A DNA stretch of 64,000 bases, from assembly GCF_901000735.1 (NCBI RefSeq), contig NC_081542.1:12981180-13045179 (forward strand), in the 5' to 3' direction. The stretch comes from Corylus avellana. Its lineage: Eukaryota; Streptophyta; Magnoliopsida; Fagales; Betulaceae. Under the pieces are notes generated by a model, which worked only from the letters and a program-made list of their open reading frames with translations, ran no database searches and had not been told where the DNA came from. The position numbers and the translations under genes are program-made. How positions within the stretch are numbered: the first letter of the stretch is position 1; the number at the start of each line of letters is the position of its first letter. Shown here piece by piece: positions 49,679 through 62,798 of the stretch.

Positions 49679-50267
49679 TTTCTATCTTTGTAGACTACTT
49701 AACACCCCTCAAACTTCCTCAATAATATGTCCATAGCAACTCCAACTCCTTCCATCTTTTCTAAGTGTCTGCACCACTTGAAGATCAAGTTATTTTAAAA
49801 CTATATTCCCTCTCAAACATCAATAAAAGGTAAATAAAAAATTGTAACCTTACGATGCTCCTTGAAGATTAATAGATCTAAATAGAGACTTTAGGTTTCA
49901 ACATCTCATACCGAAAGGTGCTACTTTGGAAATAGTCGTTGCATTAGGATGTGACGGCAAATGTTTGAGCCGATGCAGGAATGTCATTAAGGAAATTATC
50001 AAAACTCTCCTAACCACGTAACTAGAACAGCAATGTGACATTGTGGAATTAATAAAAGTCATGCTTCATTAATAAAGATGTTCAAATGTCTTAATTCCTT
50101 CCTTGGATCAACATCTCATACCGAAAGGTGGACATTTAAAACAAAAAAACAAAGGAAAAGTATTCAAAAAGTTGGTATGTTTGGTAAAACTTTAAAAGTA
50201 CTTATTTGACTTGTTTACTCTAAAAAAAAAGTATGATGTAGAATTAATAAATATAATATTTGGGTAA

Positions 50268-50446
50268 TTCTAGAAATCCCTTTTGTGTTACTTTTGTGTT
50301 TCTCTAAAAATGATGTGGCTTTTAAAATCACTATTTGATCAAAATCCAATAATGATCAATCACAAGTTTAATAATAATTTTAAGAGTCATATCATTTTTA
50401 AATTTTAATGTGACACAAGGGTAACTTATAACATTACTCATCATGC
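50268..50446. mobile_element. Possible small MITE related to 41414-41562
   Basis: Shares tggcttttaaaatcac and ccaataatgatc words and imperfect inverted ends (aaatcccttttgtgttac / gtgacacaagggtaac) with the MITE in MED33-2 intron 7. No equivalent is seen in unit 1 or 3 at this place. Target duplication is not clear. Confidence 0.45.
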
Positions 50447-50659
50447 TCACAACTCTACCTTCATAAGAGGCTATTAGCGACGAGTATGCATGGGTCATCA
50501 CTGAGGAGCTATCAAAGATGACCGTAGTCAACAATTATGAAAATTGAAGGCTAGGATTATTTACAATTGGAATGTCTGAATTGTAGTGTAATTAGGGCAC
50601 CCCACAGAGAGGGCGACTTAAAGACTCAACGCCCCAAATTCTTGGGAGCAGGTGAGCTA

Positions 50660-50815
50660 GTTGGAGGAATTTTCAATGGATTCTCTTTTTTCCATTGATC
50701 CATTTTCCACTTGATTATATCAACGCCCCAAACTCTTGGGAGTAGGTGAGCTAGTTGGAGGAATTTTCAATGGATTCTCTTTTTTCCATTGATCCATTTT
50801 CCACTTGATTATATT
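50660..50815. repeat. Tandem 94-bp units, unit 2
   Basis: Same pair of repeats as at 30609-30800, with the linker caacgccccaaactcttggg between the copies. Confidence 0.7.
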
Positions 50816-51023
50816 TTATTCTTTATAGAACTAAAAAAACCATCACATTATAGCCCATCCATGACTTTTTGTACACGGTTTCGTGCATAGATATTTAAAA
50901 GAAGAGCCCCCGTCATGAGAGAATGAAAGACCCTTCCTCCACGGCTCCATCGCTAGTTACACGTACCGCGCGTTCTGGATAAAGAGAGGGTTGCCATTTT
51001 GCCAACAGTATATATATATATAT

Positions 51024-51209
51024 AACACCTAAAGATCACAATATCATGAACATTATAAGCTAAACTCAGCTGACAATATATTAATTTTATATTTTGATTA
51101 ACAGAGAGAGACCATTTCTACAATTTGTATTTTGTTAATCAAAATATAAAATTAATATATTGCCAGCTGAGTTTAGCTTATGTTCATGATATTGTGATCT
51201 TTAGGTGTT
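51024..51209. mobile_element. Near-perfect hairpin MITE, unit 2
   Basis: Copy of 30951-31136 with the same arms and loop, inside a (TA)n tract of different length. Confidence 0.8.
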
Positions 51210-52219
51210 ATATATATATATATATATACCTATTAGTGACGACGTCAAAATTCATTGCCAATCATAACATATCAGCAACTGTATCAATTTTTTTCGTTGA
51301 CGTTATTTTAAAAAAAATAAAAATTTAAAATTTAAAAAAAAACTCACATGATCTATATATAAGCTCATGATTTTCTATCGGTCACAACTTGAAGGTGAAA
51401 AAGAGATAGTCCAAAAATCTATTTTCTTGAAATGGATTTGGGTGTTCTTTTTAATTATTCTGCATGATTTCTGTAGTGTTGGAATGGCACGGGGGAAATG
51501 AGAATTTGAGAGTTTAGAAAAGATTGTAGAAGATAATAGCAAATAATCTGGTGTTTTTGTGTTTTTTAATTTGTATGTTCCATGCATGTGTCATTCCCTT
51601 GCTGAAAAGTACAAAAGATATAAGTTTTTATTCTCTAAACCATTTTTCTCATTTTTTCTTCTTCTTTGAATTTTCACACTAAAACTCCATTTAATAGCAT
51701 GAATTTCGTCCAAAATAATAAAATCTATTGACTTGTGGGTTAAAAAACATATGGGTATTTAAAATCAATGAAAAGAAATCATCTTTTCAACAAAATACAT
51801 GGCCGGATTTTTTCTTAAAAAAGAAAAAGAAAAAAAAAAGACTTCAAAATTGGTTAAAAATATTATATTTTACACAATCAAAACCCATAAGATTAATCTC
51901 CAAAACCACAAAAACATTATTAAATATGAAACTTCAAAAGAATTCAATCTTTAGTCATTTTTGTGAAGATTTTCTTTCAAAAATTCGAACAAATCATACC
52001 CACGCACGTAGAAATTTGAAACCCAAAAACAAAAATCTCATAACAGAAAAATAAAATAGTCATGAGTACGTCCTCCAAACACAGAAACGTTCAATCAATC
52101 AAGAAACAACCAACATATTTGTGCCAAACAACATGTCACATAACCTGGCTTTAAATAGATAGCTATGTTTTTTTGTGCTATTCACTGTTGTTCTTGTTGT
52201 GCTTAGGTTATGTATGTAC

Positions 52220-52465
52220 ACCCCAAGGGGTTGGCTCAAGTGGTGAAAGTTTTGGTCTTAAGATATTGCTTATTTCAAGATCCCAAATTCAACACCTCAT
52301 GGGTGAAAATAATTCCTTGGGGTCACACTCCCTCGTGAAAAGCCAATGACTTAACCAATTCCGTGGAGGAAAATTTTCGAGGGTGCAGTGCACGGGACCG
52401 GGGTTTACTTTGCAGGGGTAGGTTCGAAGGTCCCTGCCTTGGAGAGGTTCCCCGACATAAAAAAA
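52220..52465 (+). mobile_element. tRNA-derived SINE (family 1), unit 2
   Basis: Here the A box reads ggttggctcaagtggtgaa, closer to a tRNA promoter than in unit 1. The body and tail are as in 32271-32535. Confidence 0.75.
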
Positions 52466-53004
52466 CATATATATATTTTCAAAACATTAGGGCTTAAAAA
52501 AATTAAAATAAGCCTAAAACACTCAAAAAAAAAAAAAAAAGAAAAAAAAAAGAAGAAAGAAGCTCAAATAATTTTCACAATTATTTAGAATAGGCCTTAA
52601 TAGAGACCCAAAGAAGGCCCAAGAGACTAAAATAGGCCCATTACCTAATATGCAGACATCACATAGCGAATAATAATCGCATTTAATAACCTCAATGACT
52701 GCATGGATGCAAATAGTAAAAACATGATACAGATGTGGATACTGCAAATAATCACATTCACATCTGCATGTACACCCCTAAATTGGAGAGTGTTTGATAG
52801 AAGTTTTGGCCTATCTCTTTCTCACCCATTTACCTCTTAGTTTTATATATTTTGTCCAACTTTTGGAAAGTTGAAGAAAGAGAGATGAAAAGAAAATTAC
52901 AATACAATGATTTCACACATTCAACTATTGCATTTTGCCTAAAAAGGTATCAATTTTCCGCTTAATTTTCCTAGTTCCCCTTTAAATCAAACCATTATTT
53001 TTAT

Positions 53005-53158
53005 TAGGGGTGAAAAAGGCGGGTGGCTAGTGGTTAATAACCTCCTGCTAACCTCTAATTACTTTTAAAGGCGGTTAGGAAAACCACTAACCGCCTAGGT
53101 GGTTACGGTTAGCGGTTTTAGCCAATAACTACTAATTATAACCGCATTTTCACCCCTA
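53005..53158. mobile_element. Small hAT-type MITE, unit 2
   Basis: Copy of 33037-33190 with ends TAGGGGTGAAAAAGGCGG and GCATTTTCACCCCTA. Confidence 0.8.
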
Positions 53159-54187
53159 ATTTTTATCCCTATTGATTAGCTATCGTGTCCTCGTTCCACT
53201 CCAAGCTAAGAGCAACACCAGAGCGGAGGAGCAGATCTTTTTTTCGTCTATTTTGGGCCGCCCTATCAAGTTGCATGGATGGTTTTTCCTTTTGCAGGTC
53301 TAAGTCTCTCTACTATGAGATTAAGTCAACAGCTAATCTAAGATATAGATTTCCATAAGATTTTCCTTTCTTGTAAATTTTTTGTTTTTGGGCCATGTTT
53401 TAAAAATTTTTGTTTTAACAAATTTTTTTTTTTTTTGGTTATACATATGATTATGTTACACTTTACTCACATGTGTTAACATGTGAATGAAGTCACGTTA
53501 GACACTTGAATTGCTTTTTTTTTTTAATACTTTTCAATCACATACTGACATGTGTCAATAAGTTTTAAAAGAGTTATAAGTCTAATATTTTTTCTTTTTA
53601 TTATATACTATAGGAGATAACTAACCATTTTTCCCAACTTCCTATTTTGATTCAATATTGCTTGGTAATTTAGTTAGTTAGGGGAAAGGATGGACTACAT
53701 CATAAAAAATACAAACAAATTAAGGGCGGACAACTTAAACAAGAGCCTAAAACAACTAGAAATCAATGCAAAAAAACTTTACTAATAAATGATCTTGCCC
53801 ATTTGATGAATTGGGGTAGCCACAAAGGGCAGTTTGTAGAGAAAATATTCTAAAAACGGAACTATATCTACTCAACAACAACGACATCAACAAGCGAAAA
53901 GACGTACCACAACAAGAAAAATAGCACTGAAAATTAAATTGGAGTTGCCGAAGAGAAACTTATAAATACGTTGTTCGGTAAGAGAGGTACCCAACAGGAA
54001 AAGCTTGGTGGACACCAAAACAGGTACTGCAACCAAATCTAGGGTTTTTCAAAGAAAAAAAAAAGAAAGGATACTAGCTTTGGACATCTAGTGAAGAAGT
54101 AGAGGGGGAAGCTAACGATCTAATGCGTAGACGAAAAAGTAGCAGTGAAAGTGTTTGTATATATGTTCCAAAAAAAAATCTATATAT

Positions 54188-54298
54188 GTTTTCAAGAGGT
54201 AGCTCAATTGGCTGAGACCACGCCTAATGAAGTGGAGGTCACTAGTTCGAATCTCCCTCCTCCTCTTGTGCGGACATGTCAAAAAAAAAAAAAAAAAG
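54188..54298 (+). mobile_element. tRNA-derived SINE (family 2), unit 2
   Basis: Copy of 34193-34305 with a better A box (tagctcaattggctgaga), B box gttcgaatctc, poly(A) tail and tctatatat flanks. Confidence 0.82.
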
Positions 54299-54750
54299 TC
54301 TATATATAGGTCTATATAATTTTTTCTCTTCTAATTAAATTTGGATTGAATCTCTTATATAGATTCTAAGGTGATGTTAACCATTTATGGGTCGGTGATA
54401 CCATTTAGTTAAAAAATCCTATTATTGGTATGTTAATAATTAAGAGCCAATCTATGCACCATTTACTCGATCGTGATACTTATTACAATAAACAAAATAT
54501 TCTAGACCTAATTAAAATTCGAATAAATATATGTATTTAAGAACTCGTATGGAAGGAAGGACTTAATTAATTGCCATATATATTTCAATCAAAAATATAT
54601 ATTTTTCTTTTCTAGAATAGCTCAGGCATATATATATATATATATATATTTGAACGAATTTTCCTGCAGTGAACTTTTCTTTGTCTTCTTCAAGACCCAA
54701 CTAATCAATCTCCATTAGGGTTCTTGAGGTATTCCATGCAGTTGCTTCCC

Positions 54751-56394
54751 ATGGAAGCAAAGCCCAGTAACACCTTTCCTCCGGTATATATATATATAAT
54801 ATCATCTATCAATCTCTTTTTTATTTAATTTTGTAAAATTCAATGATATATATAATTTTTTTTTTTTTGAATGATGTTCTTTGATTGATATTTTGCAGAA
54901 TTTTTGTGTGCTTAAAGTGAATATTAATTGTTGCAAGGCATGTCCTGCGAAACTGAGGAAAAAGTTGCATAAGATCTTCGGTACATATTCTATTTTCTAG
55001 AATATTATTTTACATTACAATTTCCCCTACTTTTGATGAATTATTTATTCTATCGTCACTTTTCCTAAAAACTTGAGTTTATAAGAAAAGTATGGGCTCA
55101 AACTCCCTTCTAATATATGAAATATTTAATTGAAATAAGGATAAATTGACAGAGTTAAGGTTTGAACTCAAAATCTTTAGCTCTGATATCAAGTTAACAA
55201 GCCACCGATGATTTTATCTCTCCTTAATAGTGTTGAACTATTTGTTTGAACAATCTCTTGAATAATATATTTGATAAGAATTGACGGATTCTCTTGTTTT
55301 ATAGAGTAAATTTAATCAATACTTTAATACGTTCTTATAATTTTATTTTTTCTTTGGTTATTTTGATTTTTGGCCTAGGAGTGAGTTCCATCACCGTAGA
55401 TGAAGAAAAAGGACAAGTAATTGGTAAAGGGAAGGTAGACCCAGCCAAGCTCATTGAGGCAATAAGAAACACCGTGAAAAAGAAGGCAGAGATTTTGCAA
55501 TATGTAAAGGAATCCCCTTACAGTGCCCGTGAAGATGATCCAGTGAAAAACATTGGGAAAACAAATGTTTTGTCTGGTGAAAAGCATGAAGATGATTATG
55601 GGAAGGTAAATCCAGCTAAACTCGTGGATCCAGTAAAAAAGGTAATTGGGAAAACACATAGTTTGTCTGGTGAAAACAATGGAGATGGTTCTGGGAAGGT
55701 AAATCCAGTTAAACTGGAGGATCTTCTAGTAAAGAAGATTGGGAAGAAAACCCATGAAGATTATCATTCTGGTAAGAAAAACCCAATGAAATTCAGGGAG
55801 CCTGCAGTAAAAAATATTGGGAAAACAGAGGCAGAGAAAGTACCAAATCATCACCCGTTCAAGAAGACTTATAGTACCCATTGCCATGATTCTGATTCTA
55901 GCTTTGATGACGATGATGATGATGATCATGTGGTTCACAATGAAAGTGGTGAATTTCCACATCATCATCATCATCATCATCATAACATTCATAAAATGAA
56001 GCCGATGCAGCATGACCATGGCCATCAACATGATGTACATCATAGGCATCATCATAATCATCACCATCCACAACATTACAACGTGCATGCCAATGGAGAG
56101 AATGTTAATGGAGGCAGGCTGTTTTGCAATCCTCCAGCTGCTGCTGCTCCTCCTCCTCCTGCAACCGGAGGCTACAGCCGGTACGTTCCGGCAGTGCCAC
56201 CTCCAGCTAGATCACAACACGGGTACGAGGACTATCACCATCAGCCGCCACTGCCACTGCCACCGCCGCCTCCTCCTGGCTTTTATGATTATGGCTATGA
56301 TATTCCTTGCTATAAACCGCCGGATCCGCCAGTTGGGAACTCCGTCTACCACTCTTTAAGTGATGATAACACTAAGACCTGCACTGTTATGTGA
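54751..56394 (+). CDS. Heavy metal-associated isoprenylated plant protein (HIPP), full length
   Basis: Exons 54751-54783, 54899-54980 and 55379-56394 give 376 aa. Residues about 12-80 form an HMA domain with the metal-binding pair Cys23 and Cys26 (CKAC), though the usual preceding Met is Asn. Then come four related segments of the form GK-(V/K)-(D/N)-P-x-K-(L/F), about 60-200; an Asp run (about 214-220); a His run and HxH-rich stretch (about 232-275); and a Pro-rich region with PPPPPP. The C-terminus is CTVM, a CaaX prenylation signal. HIPPs are plant metallochaperone-like proteins, often membrane attached through a farnesyl group and linked to metal homeostasis and stress. The ATG is conserved in all three copies. 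This is the only complete copy in the window. Confidence 0.92.
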
Positions 56395-57914
56395 GCAGTT
56401 GCTGCCCTTAATTTGGGTTTATCTACAAAGGATTTTTTTGTCTCTTTGGATTTTATTTGGCTTTTCTTGAGACCTATAATCTTTTTTACATATATATTTT
56501 TTTTTCTTTTCATTAGGAACTTTGCAATGAAGTTGTGATACTAATTATGAAGTTCAAAATTTAATTACAAACTTCATATATATTTAATTTCTCTCTTTCT
56601 CTCTCTCTCTCTCTCCTGTTATTAAATCCATGCATTTCTCCAGTTAATTAGGCACATAGGAATATTCATCTGTTCGTTAAAAATAACATCAAAACATTTT
56701 AATTTTTTTTATTTTTTTTATCACATCATTTACTTTTTATTATTTTTTAAAATAAAAAAATCATTACAAGCTAGTCAAAACTTTTTCACTTTTTCATGAA
56801 AATAATTCAAAATTTTATATTACATCAATCATTTTCTATTACAATAATAATTAAAGACACAATCATTTGCCGAACAAGGCCGCTGGTGTCTTAAAAAATA
56901 TATGATTTTTTAATGGTACTAAAAAAAATTGAAAAATATTTTATTAAAAAAATATTTATTTCTTACGTTATATGTCCCACATGACAAATTTAATTGTAAA
57001 ATTCAATGACATATATTTTTAAATGACTTTTATCCTTAACCTATGAAGTTAAACTTTTGAGTTGTAAAAATAAGAGTATCCCGTTAAGCTCTTTAAATTT
57101 GGATTTTCTTCAAAAATTTGAAAAACTCACGAAAAGAGTTATTCAACATGCTCTCTACTCTATTTCAAATTTAATTTTGATCAACAAGGCTATTCAAATA
57201 CTAAGTGCCAAAAAGTGAAAGTTATTTAATTTTTTAATCTTATATATATTGATTTTCATTCCTTCTCTCTCATCTACAAGAACCAAAAAAAAAAAAAAAA
57301 ATTTAACTAAAGTATAGGAAGATATAGAGAGTTTGATATTTGGTTCATTTTAAAAGTGACTTTTCAAATTTAAAAAAGTTATTTTTTATCTTCAAATTTA
57401 GCCTGTATTTAAAGAGCTCAATATGAATACTACTCAGAGCATCTTTGTGTAGTCCTTGCACAAAAGGGGACTTCTGTGCCACCAATTAGTTGATGACACC
57501 TCAACCCGTTATACCAAGCTTACCCTTAAGAAAAAAATACAACCACAATAAATCATCTCAAATATAAGCCAAAATTTTTTTAAAAATTAATTAATTTTTT
57601 GTAAAAAAAATAAATAAATAAAAATTGAAGGAGTGACTGCTCCAACACTTGGGGTGGCTGGTCGGCCACCCCTAGGCCATGGGGTGGCTCTTCGGCCACC
57701 CTATCCAGGTCATGGGATGGCTGTAGCCACCCCCCACAGCGCCACCCCCAGATTCGTGGGGGTTGGCGCGTGGCCACCCATCTTGATTCAATGTGGTTGT
57801 GTTTTTTTCTTTAGGTGTGTGAGATGGTAAATGGTGTGTGTACCACCTACATTGAAGTTATTCTCAACTCTAAGAAGTAATGAGATAGATATCATCCATT
57901 CCACCATATGTCTT
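56395..57914. other. HIPP downstream flank and repeats, no gene seen
   Basis: The 3' UTR with a (CT)n stretch near 56595 is followed by AT-rich DNA. At 57640-57770 there is a cluster of ggggtggc/gccacccc inverted words related to 25729-26040. The sequence ends at the assembly gap. Confidence 0.5.
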
Positions 57915-58014
57915 NNNNNNNNNNNNNNNNNNNNNNNNNNNNNNNNNNNNNNNNNNNNNNNNNNNNNNNNNNNNNNNNNNNNNNNNNNNNNNNNNNNNNN
58001 NNNNNNNNNNNNNN
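57915..58014. other. Assembly gap (100 N)
   Basis: Exactly 100 undetermined bases, the conventional placeholder for a gap of unknown size. The right side begins inside the left edge of a duplication unit in inverted orientation, so real sequence is missing here. Confidence 0.98.
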
Positions 58015-58075
58015 ATCATATAATTGTTTTTTTACAATGTACTATTCACAATACCTTATAACCTTATATACAATT

Positions 58076-59055
58076 TTAACAAACTATTCCAGAATCATCT
58101 CCATGCTTTTCACCAGACAAACTATTTGTTTTCCCAATTACCTTTTTTACTGGATCCACGAGTTTACCTGGATTTACCTTCCCATAATCATCTTCATGCG
58201 TTTCACCAGACAAAACGTTTGTTTTCCAAATGTTTTTCACTGGATAATCTTCACGGGCACTGTAAGGGGATTCCTTTACATATTGCAAAATCTCTGCCTT
58301 CTTTTTCACAATGTTTCTTATTGCCTCAAGGAGCTTGGCTGGGTCTACCTTCCCTTTACCAATTACTTGTCCTTTTTCTTCATCTACGGTGATGGAACTC
58401 ACTCCTAGGCCAAAAATCAAAATAACCAAAGAAAAAATAAAATTATAAGAACGTGTTAAAGTATTGATTAAATTTACTCTATAAAACAAGAGAATCCGTC
58501 AATTTTTATCAAATATATTATTCAAGAGATTGTTCAAATAAATAGTTCAACACTATTAAGGAGAGATAAAATCATTGGTGGCTTCTTAACTTGATATCAG
58601 AGCTAAATATTTTGAGTTCAAACCTTGACTCTATCAATTTATCCGTATTTCAATTAAATATTTCATATATCATAAGGGAGTTTGAGCCCATACTTTTCCT
58701 ATAAAGTCAAGTTCTTAGGAAAAGTGAAGTCAAGTTCTTAGGAAAAGTGATGATAGAATAATTAATTCATCAAAAGTGGGGGAAATTGTAATGTAAAATA
58801 ATATTCTAGAAAATAGAATATGTACCGAAGATCTTATGCAACTTTTTCCTCAGTTTCGCAGGACATGCCTTGCAACAATTAATATTCACTTTAAGCACAC
58901 AAAAATTCTGCAAAATATCAATCAAAGAACATCATTCAAAAAAAAAAAAATTATATATATCATTGAATTTTACAAAATTAAATAAAAAAGAGATTGATAG
59001 ATGATATTATATATATATATACCGGAGGAAAGGTGTTATTGGGCTTTGCTTCCAT
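58076..59055 (-). pseudogene. Truncated HIPP-type gene, unit 3
   Basis: Exons 59023-59055, 58826-58907 and 58076-58404 have the same lengths as unit 1 and encode 147 aa. The HMA domain with CKAC is present; the frame ends DDSGIVC and a stop after the same breakpoint as unit 1. Exon 3 shares EDYPVKNIWK with unit 1 (unit 2 has EDDPVKNIGK), while the exon start (GVSSITV) and the intron follow unit 2. CaaX box, His-rich and Pro-rich regions are missing. Confidence 0.85.
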
Positions 59056-59503
59056 GGGAAGCAACTGCATGGAATACCTCAAGAACCCTAATGGAGATTG
59101 ATTAGTTGGGTCTTGAAGAAGACAAAGTAAAGTTCACTGCAGGAAAATTCGTTCAAATATATATAGAGAGATATATATGCCTGAGCTATTCTAGAAAAGA
59201 AAAATATATATTTTTGATTGAAATATATATGGCAATTAATTAAGTCCTTCCATACGAGTTCTTAAATACATATATTTATTCGAATTTTAATTAGGTCTAG
59301 AATATTTTGTTTATTGTAATAAGTATCACGATCGAGTAAATGGAGCATAGATTGGCTCTTAATTATTAACATACCAATAATAGGATTTTTTAACTAAATG
59401 GTATCACCGACCCATAAATGGTTAACATCACCTTAGAATCTATATAAGAGATTCAATCCAAATTTAATTAGAAGAGAAAAAATTATATAGACCTATATAT
59501 AGA

Positions 59504-59616
59504 CTTTTTTTTTTTTTTTTTTTGACATGTCCGCACAAGAGGATGAGGGGGATTTGAACTAGTGACTTCCACTTCATTAGGCGTGGTCTCAGCCAATTGA
59601 ACTACCTCTTGAAAAC
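59504..59616 (-). mobile_element. tRNA-derived SINE (family 2), unit 3
   Basis: Inverted copy of 54188-54298. The poly(A) tail appears as the T-run at 59505-59523; the A box is intact on the minus strand and the B box is slightly changed (gttcaaatccc). Confidence 0.8.
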
Positions 59617-60652
59617 ATATATAGATTTTTTTTTGGAACATATATACAAACACTTTCACCGCTACTTTTTCGTCTACGCATTAGATCGTTAGCTTCCCCC
59701 TCTACTTCTTCACTAGATGTCCAAAGCTAGTATCCTTTTTTTCTTTTTTTTTTTTCTTTGAAAAACCCTAGATTTGGTTGCAGTACCTGTTTTGGTGTCC
59801 ACCAAGCTTTTCCTGTTGGGTACCTCTCTTACTGAACAAAGTATTTATAAGTTTCTCTTCGGCAACTCCAATCTAACAATTTTCAGTGCTATTTTTCTTG
59901 TTGTGGTACGTCTTTTCGCTTGTTGATGTCGTTGTTGTTGAGTAGATATAGTTCCGTTTTTAGAATATTTTCTCTACAAACTGCCCTTTGTGGCGACCCC
60001 AATTCATCAAATGGGCAAGATCATTTATTAGTAAAGTTTTTTCGCATTGATTTCTAGTTGTTTTAGGCTCTTGTTTAAGTTGTCCGCCCTTAATTTGTTT
60101 GTATTTTGTATGATGTAGTCCATCCTTTCCCCTAACCAACTAAATTACCAAGCAATATTGAATCAAAATAGGAAGTTGGGAAAAATGGTTAGTTATCTCC
60201 TATAGTATATAATAAAAAGAAAAAATATTAGACTTATAACTCTTTTAAAACTTATCGACACATGTCAGCAAGTAATTGAAAGTATTAAAAAAAAAAGCAA
60301 TTCAAGTGTCTAACGTGACTTCATTCACATGTTAACACATGTAAGTAAAGTGTAACATAATCATATGTATAACCAAAAAAAAAAAAATTTTGTTAAAACA
60401 AAAATTTTTAAAACATGGCCCAAAAACAAAAAATTTACAAGAAAGGAAAATCTTATGGAAATCTATATCTTAGATTAGCTGTTGACTTAATCTCATAGTA
60501 GAGAGACTTAGACCTGCAAAAGGAAAAACCATCCATGCAACTTGATAGGGCGGCCCAAAATAGACGAAAAAAAGATCTGCTCCTCCGCTCTGGTGTTGCT
60601 CTTAGCTTGGAGTGGAACGAGGACACGATAGCTAATCAATAGGGATAAAAAC

Positions 60653-60806
60653 TAGGGGTGAAAATGCGGTTATAGTTAATAGTTATTGGCTAAAACCGCT
60701 AACCGTAACCACCTAGGCGGTTAGTGATTTTCCTAACCGCTTTTAAAAGTAATTAGAGGTTAGCAGGAGGTTATTGACCACTAGCCACCCGCCTTTTTCA
60801 CCCCTA
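60653..60806. mobile_element. Small hAT-type MITE, unit 3
   Basis: Inverted copy of 53005-53158 with the same TAGGGGTGAAAA ends. Confidence 0.8.
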
Positions 60807-61343
60807 ATAAAAATAATGGTTTGATTTAAAGGGGAACTAGGAAAATTAAGCGGAAAATTGATACCTTTTTAGGCAAAATGCAATAGTTGAATGTGTGAAA
60901 TCATTGTATTGTAATTTTCTTTTCATCTCTCTTTCTTCAACTTTCCAAAAGTTGGACAAAATATATAAAACTAAGAGGTAAATGGGTGAGAAAGAGATAG
61001 GCCAAAACTTCTATCAAACACTCTCCAATTTAGGGGTGTACATGCAGATGTGGATGTGATTATTTGCAGTATCCACATCTGTATCATATTTTTACTATCT
61101 GCATCCGTGCAGTTATTGAGGTTATTAAATGCGATTATTATTCGCTATGTGATGTCTGCATATTAGGTAATGGGCCTATTTTAGTCTCTTGGGCCTTCTT
61201 TGGGTCTCTATTAAGGCCTATTCTAAATAATTGTGAAAATTATTTGAGCTTCTTTCTTCTTTTTTTTTTTTTTTTTTTTTTTTTGAGTGTTTTAGGCTTA
61301 TTTTAATTTTTTTAAGCCCTAATGTTTTGAAAATATATATATG

Positions 61344-61590
61344 TTTTTTTATGTCGAGGAACCTCTCCAAGGCAGGGACCTTCGAACCCACCCCTGCAAA
61401 GTAAACCCTGATCCCGTGCACTGTACCCTCGAAAATTTTCCTCCACGGAACTGGTTAAGTCATTGGCTTTTCACCAGGGAGTGTGACCCCAAAGAATTAT
61501 TTGCACCTATGAGGTGTTGAATTTGGGATCTTGAAATAAGCAATATCTTAAGACCAAGACCTTCACCACTTGAGCCAACCCCGAGGTGTA
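61344..61590 (-). mobile_element. tRNA-derived SINE (family 1), unit 3
   Basis: Inverted copy of 52220-52465; the T-run at 61344-61350 is its tail and gagccaacc near 61575 is the complement of its A box. Confidence 0.75.
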
Positions 61591-62612
61591 CATACATAAC
61601 CTATGCAAACAAGAACAACAGCTAATAGCACAAAAAAACATAGCTATCTATTTAAAGCCAGGTTATGTGACATGTTGTTTGGTACAAATATGTTGGTTGT
61701 TTCTTGATTGATTGAACGTTTCTGTGTTTGGAGGACGTACTCATGACTATTTTATTTTTCTGTTATGAGATTTTTGTTTTTGGGTTTCAAATTTCTACGT
61801 GCGTGGGTATGATTTGTTCGAATTTTTGAAAGAAAATCTTCACAAAAATGACTAAAGATTGAATTCTTTTGAAGTTTCATATTTAATAATGTTTTTGTGG
61901 TTTTGGAGATTAATCTTATGGGTTTTGATTGTGTAAAATATAATATTTTTAACCAATTTTGAAGTCTTTTTTTTTTTTTTTCTTTTTCTTTTTTAAGAAA
62001 AAATCCGGCCATGTATTTTGTTGAAAAGATGATTTCTTTTCATTGATTTTAAATACCCATATGTTTTTTAACCCACAAGTCAATAGATTTTATTATTTTG
62101 GACGAAATTCATGCTATTAAATGGAGTTTTAGTGTGAAAATTCAAAGAAGAAGAAAAAATGAGAAAAATGGTTTAGAGAATAAAAACTTATATCTTTTGT
62201 ACTTTTCAGTAAGGGAATGACACATGCATGGAACACAAAAATTAAAAAACACAAAAACACCAGATTATTTGCTATTATCTTCTACAATCTTTTCTAAACT
62301 CTCAAATTCTCATTTCCCCCGTGCCATTCCAACACTACAGAAATCATGCAGAATAATTAAAAAGAGCACCCAAATCCATTTCAAGAAAATAGATTTTTGG
62401 ACTATCTCTTTTTCACCTTCAAGTTGTGACCGATAGAAAATCATGAGCTTATATATAGATCATGTGAGTTTTATTTATTTATTTATTTATTTTTTTTTTT
62501 TTTTATTTTTTAAATAACGTCAACGAAAAAAATTGATGCAGTTGCTGATATGTTATGATTGGCGATGAATTTTGACGTCGTCACTAATAGGTATATATAT
62601 ATATATATATAT

Positions 62613-62798
62613 AACACCTAAAGATCACAATATCATGAACATAAGCTAAACTCAGATGGCAATATATTAATTTTATATTTTGATTAACAAAATACAAATT
62701 GTAGAAATGGTCTCTCTCTGTTAATCAAAATATAAAATTAATATATTGCAAGCTGAGTTTAGCTTATAATGTTCATGATATTGTGATCTTTAGGTGTT
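62613..62798. mobile_element. Near-perfect hairpin MITE, unit 3
   Basis: Inverted copy of 51024-51209. The loop is in the expected reverse orientation, and adjacent ctgttggcaaaatggcaacc matches unit 2, not unit 1. Confidence 0.8.

Larger units (their letters stand above)
35681..55690 (+). repeat. Segmental duplication, unit 2
   Basis: Collinear copy of unit 1. It lacks the left-end hAT element, the innermost MITE and most of the 24983-29070 DNA. It has its own private MITE at 41414-41562 and a tandem duplication at 37258-37560. Its right end runs on into the uninterrupted HIPP gene and its natural downstream flank, so it marks the original right boundary. Confidence 0.9.

Noticed and set aside
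55726..56088. Met/Ile-rich antisense frame over the HIPP gene
   Set aside because: It is the complement of His and Asp codon runs in HIPP exon 3 and therefore a shadow frame.
57831..58408. Reading frames running through the N gap
   Set aside because: They are artefacts of translating undetermined bases; the right part is the antisense of the truncated HIPP exon 3.
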